From NCBI GenBank assembly GCA_004431415.1, contig QPMI01000064.1, forward strand, positions 248,001 through 312,000: a stretch of DNA of 64,000 nt, given 5' to 3'. The notes below the pieces were generated by a model. That model had not been told where the DNA came from, searched no databases, and saw only the letters and a program-made list of their open reading frames with translations. This document shows positions 56,831 to 64,000 of the stretch, in pieces. Each line of letters starts with the position of its first letter. Position 1 is the first letter of the stretch. The DNA comes from Cyanophora paradoxa (lineage: Eukaryota > Glaucocystophyceae > Cyanophorales > Cyanophoraceae). A program made the position numbers and the translations under genes.

Positions 56831-59507
56831 ATGGGATGCGGTTGCAGTAAGCGGGACGTGCAGTCGCTCGACGGGGGCGACTACGGGCCGGGCGCCGCGA
56901 AAGTTGCCCCTGCTGTCGGGAGGCGCATATCCACCAAGATCCTCGCGGCAGCAGACCCGCTGGCGAAAGTAGATGGGGGTGTCAGCGGTGCGCAATGCCT
57001 CTGCGCGCGCCTAGGGTCCAGCAGCCGGCCGCCGAGCGCTTAAGCTTCCCGTTCCGGATCCATGCCCGAGTTTCCACCCGGAACGCCGCGCTTTCGCCCG
57101 CGGCCGCAGCGTAGTCATATCAGAGCATTGCCACGCGTCTGACGCGCACCGCAGAGCGGTCCCTCTACACGGAGCGCATCGCGTCGCTCTCGCATCGCTC
57201 GCGTAAGGCGAAGTTCAGCATCGCGCTGGACCTCGGCTCCATGCCCTTGGACGTGGACGCGAAGACGCACAAGACGGCCGGGAAGAGCGCGAAGGGACGC
57301 TCCGTGAAGTTTCAGCGGGAGGAGGGCGCCTCGGAGAAAGGCAAGGAGGCGCCCGGCATCCCGCCGCAGCTCCCGGAGATCGTCGTTGCCCTCGAGCTCG
57401 ACTTCCAGAAGAACTTGGAGGTGCGATGGAACCCCGTTCGAGCTTCGGAAGCGCTGCCGGCGGCCGCCGACCGATCGGCGCGCAGGTGCTGGGGCGGTTC
57501 GTGGAGCGCGACCCGCGGCGGACGTACCGGACAGACCTCCTCGGCTTCTGCGCGGCTCTGGAGGTCGAGCCCGGGGACGCTCTCATGAACGCGGTCCGCC
57601 CCCGCCCCGCCCCGCCCCGCTCCATCCGCCCCGTAGTTCTCCGCCCCGCCGCTCGCTCCTGACGCCCGCAAAAGGTCTTCCGGCTCTTCGAGGAGGAGGA
57701 CGGGGCGCTAGACTACCGCGAGCTGCTCTGCGGGCTCATGGCGCTCAGGTGGGCGAGCGCCGGCGCCTCGCCGCGCCGCTTCGCCTCGGCTCACCCGCCG
57801 GCGGCGGCGCCCGCGCAGCCTGGAAGCGGAGTCGGACCGGCTGCGGCTCGCCTTTGCCGTGTATGACGTTGAGTGCCGCGACCGCGTCACGCGGGTGCGC
57901 GCGCGGATCGAATGTTGTTGTTATCGGCGGAGGATGGCCCGCTCGCCCGCTCGCCCGCCCGGATCGAATGTCGTTGTCTTCGGCGCAGGGCGACCTGGTG
58001 GCGATGATGCTGGCGAGCTGGGGCGCCTCCCGCCCGCTCTCCGAGATCGCCGCGTCCCTTCGGCGCGCCCTCGTCGCCGCCGGCCTCCGAAGGCACCGCG
58101 AGCTAAGCTTCGGTGCGGCCCCTAGCTCGCTCGTTGAGCTCAGCTTTTGAGCTCAGCGGCCTCGTTTGCAGAGGAGTTCGGGCGGGTGTGCGCGGGGCTC
58201 CCGGACCTCGTTCCCTCCCGCGAGGCCCTCGGCCGCCGCGTGGCCGAGCGCGGCGCCCGCGCCGAGGCGGCCGCCGCCGCGGGGGCGGCCCCGCGCGCCG
58301 CCGCCGCCGCCTCGCCCCGCGGGGGGACGGCCTCGGCCTCGGCCGGGCCGCGCCCGATCGAGGCGGGGCGGCCGACGCTGGCGAGGGCGCTCCAGCGGCT
58401 GGAGGCGATGCTCCTCGAGGGTGGCTCCTCCTCCATGCTCCTCCGCGCCGGCAGCGCCGGCGCCGGAGCCGGGCCGCGGCCGGGTCGCAGCCGGCCGCGC
58501 CGCCCGCGCAGGACAAGGCCGTCGCGAGGAAAGCGACGACCGCCGCCGGGCTGCGGCTGAGGGAGGCGGCGGAGGCCCTGCAGCGCCTTCTGGACGGGGA
58601 CGCCCCCGCCAGCGACGACGGCTGCGGCGACTCAATCGGGGGCCCGCCCGGCGTACCCCCGGGCCCCGTCTGCTCCCCCCAGCAGACGACGGCCACGCAC
58701 CGTACCCTGGCGCCGCTCGACGGGGCCGGCACGGCGGGGTACTCGGCCTCGTGGATGGGGCCCGCCACCCCCTCTGCCGAGCCGGTCCACGACCCCTGGG
58801 GCTCCGTACCCCCCTCGCCCAACCCCCCGGCGCCCCCCCCGGCCTCCGCGGCGGCGGCGGCTGCGGCGTCGGCGGCGGCCGCCGCCTCCGCCGCCCCCGC
58901 GGTCATCGCCGAGATCCGGCTGCCGTCGGCGGTGCCGCGGGCCGAGGCCGTCGAGGAGGAAGAGGAGGTGGGGGCCCTTCACGAGGCGGCCATGCGGCCC
59001 GTGCTAGAGCGCCTCGCCTCGCTGCCCTCCGAGGTCTCCTGGGACCCCCTCGCTTTCCTCTCCCGCCCCCCCGCCCAAGCCCAGGCCCGCCCGCCCCCCG
59101 CCCCCCGCCTCGCCCCCGTCTCCGCCTCCTCCTTCGCCCCATCCTCCGCCGAGAGCGCCCGCTCGGCCGGCCTACCCCTCGCCTCCCCAGTCCCCCCCGG
59201 CACGGTCTCCCAGTCTTCCGGATCCCCCCCCGCCCTCGCCCCCGCCCCTGTGCCCGCCCCCGCGCCCTTCCTCGTGACGCCGCGCGCGCCCCCGCACGCG
59301 TACGCACCCTTGGCGCCCCTCATCCGTACCCCCTCCCTCGTCTCGGGCCCCCCCAGCATCGCGGCCCCCGTGCAGGCATTCTTCCCCCTCCCGGCGCCCA
59401 CTACCCCTCCGACCCGCTCGTACCCCGGTTCGGTCCCCACGACCGGGGGTCCTCCCAGCCCCTCTCCCACCGCCTTCCTCCGATGGGACACCCCTCTTGC
59501 CCTGTAG
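56831..59507 (+). CDS. EF-hand-type protein with myristoylation-type N-terminus
   Basis: Exons 56,831-56,968, 57,124-57,420, 57,486-57,593, 57,675-57,748, 57,819-57,894 and 57,989-~58,102 join in phase with GT-AG borders; later exons run to the stop at 59,507. The N-terminus MGCGCSKRD fits N-myristoylation at Gly2 plus palmitoylation of the cysteines, so membrane anchoring is likely. Exons 4-6 form helix-loop-helix units like calcineurin-B/recoverin proteins: FRLFEEEDGALDYRELLCGLM, and RLAFAVYDVECRDRVT leading to GDLVAMML. The loops lack several usual calcium ligands, so binding may be weak or absent. The C-terminal ~400 residues are Ala/Pro/Ser-rich and probably disordered. Junctions after ~58,100 were not resolved. 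Confidence 0.7.
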
Positions 59508-62173
59508 ACCTGCAGTCCATGCCCCACATACCGTCCCGGTCTTATTGAGTGAGTTTCACACTGTGATCGCAGCTGCAGGCTGTTCGGACTCCGGGATACG
59601 GTATTTCCCGTTCTTATGATGAAATATATGGTTTCATGGCCAGGACACTTCAGAACAGATATCGATGCTAGTATGTGATACAATTCTGGATTCACAATTG
59701 CTAGAATCAGCTATGTGCAGGCTCTAATATTAATACAGGGCTAGCGCTGGGCCGAGAATCCAATTGAAATAACAGGTACGCATGTGCATACAATATAATT
59801 GTCTCATGAATTCGAACAATATGAACGGAACAGGGACACTAGTACTGCAGTTGCACTGCCCCTGTTGGAGGGGAAGGCCCTGAGGACCTCTAAAGGTTGA
59901 GCAGGATAGTTCACCCCTGCAGCTGGTCACGTTATAATTAGCTTTGAGCCGAGATAGTGTGGTAACTGTGTGGACTCTGATAGCAGCTCGATGCTTTTTT
60001 CAGAAGTGGGGGAGGACGAGATCTAGCTCAGCCGCTGAGCGGAGGACTAGATCTTGAAAAGCGCCGTTGCCCGCCGCGCGCGCCTCCGCCGCGGCGTCCC
60101 GCCCTGCGAGCCCGGCGGCCGCGCCGCCCCGAACGCGCATGCGCCCCGCCCGTCGAGACGTGCCGCCGCCCGCCGCGCCTCCGAGTCCGCCCCGCCCGGA
60201 TAGCCGCTCTGCCGCCCGCAGCGCCTCCCGCCTCGCCCGACGAGCCGCGCAGCCGCCCGTCGCGCCTCCGCCCCCGAGGAGCGGGAGGCCTAGGAGCCCG
60301 GCGCCCGGCGGCCCCTCAGGGCCTCCGCCGCGCCGGCGTTGGCCCGGCCGGCGTCGGCGCGGGCTACCGTCACTTGGTGAGGCGCTAGATCGCATTTTTC
60401 GAAAATGTGTTAAAACGTTATTGCCCATTCCTGCCAGGCTGATCGACCCGACGTCGACGGGACCGCGGCCGTTTTCGGGACCCTGATCTCCCGGTACACG
60501 TTTTCGGGCTCCTGGGGACATGCCTTGCTAGGCCGATCCGGCGAGAAAACCCGGATTTTGGGAGGTCGGGACATTTCATTTTGGCCTAGGGTGGGCTGCC
60601 GTGGGCACCCGAACACCCCTTAGTGGGGGAAGCTTTTTTTAAGGGCCGGGGAAGGGGGTCCTTCCCCAATTACTGCATCGGGCATATGATAAATCGATAT
60701 CAACTAATCGAATTGAAATCGACGTGAAACTTCAAATCGACGGAGCCATATGCGCTAGGAGCCTCGCCGAGTCGGAGGCTCGGAGCTCGAGCCTGCTAAG
60801 TATACGTAGTAGCCTGCCTAGCACGGTAGTAGCACCCCGCGCGCGCGCGGACGCCGGCGCCAACTTGTAACTTCAAGGCTTATATAATTATAAGTTATAA
60901 GTTGTGACTCTTCAATTTCGACTCTTGTGAGTTGCAACTTGCAATCCAAGTTCAACGGTTGCAAGTTTTTTTTTGCAACTTGCAACTACAATTATATGCT
61001 AGCGCTAGGCGCCGCTAGCCTGTTTTATATATATACATATATATATAATAATAGCCAGGCTAGTATCAGCATGGCATGATCATATCATATAGCATAGTAT
61101 GCATGACGTCAAGTGCAACGCCGTGACCTCGAGCCTGAGCTCGCCGCCCGGGCCGAGTCGAGCGCCTAGTTCAAGGGCTTAACTTAGTAACTTCCGAAGT
61201 TCTGAGGCCCGTACGCGCCGCGGCGTGTACATGTCATGATCACGTGACCGTCGGACCGTCGGACGACCTCGGAGGCTCGGACCGTCGGACCTTGTTTTTT
61301 CGTCACGTTCTTGTCACCGCCGGATGCATATGCATGCGCAAGCTTAAGCTACTACTAGCCTACTAGTACCTGGGAAAGATATCGATACTAGTAAAGCCTC
61401 CGACTAGGCTCCGAGTCATTAAGAAGCCTCTGAAGCGCGAGTCCGAAAAGACTCCAAAATCGTCCAAACAGGCTCCGAAAGCCTCCGATCCTGGACGGCT
61501 GTACCTAGTACTATCTAACTGACGTACTTAGGACCGGATCTGCTGGTTCGATGGTCCAGTGCCGGAGTGCGATTCGATCCGACCCCCCGCGGCCAGTACG
61601 TCGGCGCCGGCGCCGGCGCCGGCCGCGGCGGCTGCGGCGCGGCCGGCGCCGCCGGCGGTGGTAGACTAGTAATACGTAGGGCACTAAATTAAATTACGGC
61701 TGGGGCCGCTGCCGGCGCTGCGCGGCCTGGGAGGCTGGGAGCCTGGGACTCTGGCCAGCCCCAGTGGGAGGCTGGGCGGCTCAGCGGCTGGGAGGCTGGG
61801 CGGCCTGGGGCATGGGCCCCGCGCCGGGCGCCGCGGCGGCCCCGCGCCGCCGGCCGGCCCGGCCCGGCCCGGCCGGCGGGCTAGCGCTCGCCGACTCGAC
61901 GCCGAGTCGGCCGGCCCGGCCCGGGCCGGCCGGCGGCCGGCCGGCGCGGCCCCGGGGGCCGGGGCCCGGGCCCGGGCCCCGGGCCCGGGGCCCCGGGGGC
62001 CGGGGCCCGGACCGGACCGTCGGACGGACTCGGACGGGAGTCGGTCGGAGTCCGTCGGACTCCGGGACTCGGTCCTCACTGACTCCTCAGTCGGACCCCA
62101 CATGTAGAGCCTCGGAGGGCCCAGACTCCAGAGGCCCCAGACTCTGAGACCGTCGGACTGTATCATATACCGG
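59508..62173. other. Non-coding, GC-rich and repeat-rich DNA
   Basis: After the EF-hand gene the sequence is AT-richer to about 60.0 kb, then strongly CpG-rich (60.0-60.5 kb), then mixed with TA repeats and short palindromes. No ORF shows a domain. Confidence 0.5.
61590..62030. repeat. Extreme GC block of nested palindromes
   Basis: GGCGCCGGCGCCGGCGCC near 61,601 and long runs of CCGG/GGCC/CCCGGG words around 61,830-62,010 are almost pure G and C, with extensive self-complementarity. Confidence 0.8.
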
Positions 62174-62427
62174 TACTGTAAACGTAGGAATCTTCGACAG
62201 CGTCTTTATTTCGTCTATATTCGTCAGCCCTGCACTTTGACGAATATTTGATACTCTTGAACTGAAATTTTGTATGGAGAGGGGTACTAATTATAATATA
62301 ACGGCTGACCCTTCTATGGCGGAGTCGCGGGGCTGACGAAAATTTGATGCCGTCGAACCATATTTTCGTCACGATTTTCGAGTTTTGTCGAAATTAAGTC
62401 TCGACGAACATTTCTACGTTTACAGTA
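62174..62427. mobile_element. MITE-like element, about 250 bp
   Basis: TACTGTAAACGTAG and CTACGTTTACAGTA form perfect 14-bp inverted ends, with TA as possible target duplication. Size and terminal CTGTAAA match the element at 43,336, suggesting one family. The interior has repeated TTCGTC/GACGAA words and no ORF. Confidence 0.6.
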
Positions 62428-62677
62428 CTACTAGGCTAGTAGGTAGTACGAGCTTATACTCACTGAGTCAGCAGGCTATGATACGTATACGCCGTCACGA
62501 TGGTCACGGCCGCGGTGCACATCTAGATCTACCGGTAGATCTGCGCGCGGCGGACGTCGACTCGGGAGCTCGATCGAGCCTGGCGAGCTGGAGTGCCACC
62601 GTGGCACGGTGGAGCGGCAGCACGCCGGCAGTACGCCAGCAACGTGTACGTTCAAACGGTTTACGAACAAAAGTCTC

Positions 62678-63030
62678 ATGGAGAGCGCCGGCCTTCCCCC
62701 GTTTTCGAGCGCGAGCAACAGCGCTAGCCGCTGCGAGACGCCCTCCGCGTCGGACAGTGATCCCGAGCTCTTCCCGTTCGAATTCGGCCGATCACTTCAC
62801 AGCAAGCCTACCTCCAGCGCCCCTCCGCTGATGCGCTTGTTCAGGGCGCTGAATGCTGTGGCACAAGACGAGGCGCCGGCCTCGCCCCCGTCGCCGCGGC
62901 CGAGTTCGCCGCTGCGCGGGCGCCGGCGCAAGTCTAGATCTGCAGAACCAGCGGCACACTCGGCCACCTCGTCGCCATCGCCAGCCGATGTCGATGCATC
63001 TGTGCGCTGCTTCAATTTGAATATTATTAT
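62678..63030 (+). CDS. Hypothetical Ser/Pro-rich ORF
   Basis: From the ATG at 62,678 a frame reads MESAGLPPFSSASNSASRCE and on to a basic PLRGRRRKSRS stretch. No family is recognised. Composition is less repeat-driven than the surroundings, so it may be a first exon; the 3' border is unknown. Confidence 0.25.
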
Positions 63031-63099
63031 CAATTTGACACCGATGTATACGTATATATATGCTGACCGTGCGGTCGGATTTGCCACGTGCACAGGGCA

Positions 63100-64000
63100 C
63101 AGCGCTGGATTTTGCTGTTCACCAGGCGCTGGCTATGGCCTTGAGGGGCGAACAGCACGCGCACGCGAGCCTTGAAAGCCTTGCGAAACGAACTCGAAAT
63201 CTGCCTCGCTTCCCCACATGCCCACATGTTCACCTCCCAACTCCCCATCCCCCTGGCGGGCGCGGCGCGGATCCGCGGCCGGAGCTACAGGCGGTGCCGG
63301 CGCCCGCGCCGTATCTCTCCCTGGCGCCCATGGCCGCGCTGGAGATTGCCCCCCGCGCGCCCTGTGACCGCGACGCCAGGGCCATCTTTTGTGCGTCCGC
63401 TTTTTGAAACCTGTCTGCCAACTGTCTAGATCTTAACATTGCCTTTGGCCTGACATTTTTCTGCGCAGGGACTACAGACCCCAGCTGTTATGCCTTTTCG
63501 CAGCGATACAAGAGGCGACGCGTTCCGCTTCAAATTAATTCTAGACTTGCTGCGGCTGATCATAAGGACTACAGCTAGTATATTTAAATATGAAACTGAC
63601 GCTTTCGATTTCAGTGTACGTGCATGTATACGTACGGTAGGGGCCGAAAGGCAATGGGCTGAAATCTAGTTCTTTTACTCGATCGCGATAAGCTGCATTT
63701 TTTTCGTTTAGACTACTCTGATAGCTAACAAACTTTCGATCTGCCCAACAGGTATTTAACTGCAGTAGTGCAGTTCCTATCACAGTGTCGCATTTTCGCG
63801 ATCGTTATTATTACGTCTTCTTTGCGTGTATCATAATATTGTAAATTATCGCGCATGAGCAGCGTCTGGATGCCGCCCCCCGGGACCGAAAGACCGCCGC
63901 CCCCCACCCAAGGGTCGCTTCGTGCAATCGTTCAGATGTAAACCCTAACGAACAGACCGCTCTCTTGCGGTTGGGCGGCCGGGCTAGGTCCCGCCCTTCA
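63100..64000. other. Right edge, nothing supported
   Basis: Short ORFs on both strands show no domains. Further exons of the ORF at 62,678 cannot be excluded. Confidence 0.4.

Noticed and set aside
60000-60521. 173-codon minus-strand ORF in CpG-rich DNA
   Set aside because: Composition-driven Arg/Gly/Ala sequence; the opposite strand is equally open.

Overview
The window is nuclear DNA of a GC-rich unicellular eukaryote, most likely a microalga or related protist. The reasons are spliceosomal GT-AG introns throughout the flanks, a VPS34-type lipid kinase gene, an EF-hand protein with a myristoylation-type N-terminus, a very large cysteine-rich receptor-like gene, and long palindrome-rich intergenic stretches. 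I cannot name the species. The AT-richer centre is a complete Polinton/Maverick-class DNA virus-transposon.

Left host flank (1-16,504). The minus strand carries a very large multi-exon gene of Ephrin-receptor-like/TNFR-like cysteine-rich modules whose 3' end lies beyond base 1. Part of it (about 2,930-8,275) is five tandem copies, plus a partial sixth, of a 1,017/1,033-bp exon-intron unit. Less recognisable exons follow to about 13.45 kb, and a probable signal-peptide exon lies near 14.24 kb. From 14.3 to 16.5 kb I see only low-complexity, palindrome-rich DNA and the left half of an ORF that the Polinton interrupts.

Polinton (16,505-42,022; 25,518 bp). It has 1,024-bp terminal inverted repeats (TIRs) and a 6-bp target duplication, GCCGGC. 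Each TIR contains a whole HNH-AP2 gene bracketed by a hairpin-bearing direct repeat. Between the TIRs lie four paralogous fibre-like proteins with exchanged C-terminal heads, a small phage-like protein, a long tail-fibre gene broken by one frameshift, a patatin phospholipase, two minor-capsid/penton candidates, a double jelly-roll-type capsid protein, an A32-like packaging ATPase, a coiled-coil protein, an ExoX-C-like protein, a small basic protein, an rve integrase and a protein-primed DNA polymerase B. Together these cover capsid building, packaging, replication, integration and an elaborate attachment apparatus. The right arm (36.8-40.9 kb) differs: it has iteron-like repeats, host-like DNA, and a four-exon gene resembling the Rep helicase of CRESS single-stranded DNA viruses.

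Right host flank (42,023-64,000). It begins with the other half of the interrupted ORF and about 4 kb of repeats with a MITE-like element. A VPS34 phosphatidylinositol 3-kinase gene follows (minus, 47,813-53,490), then a divergent hypothetical gene, a lysine-rich nuclear-type protein (minus, 55,414-56,465), an EF-hand protein (plus, 56,831-59,507), and mostly non-coding, extremely GC-rich or palindromic DNA to the end.
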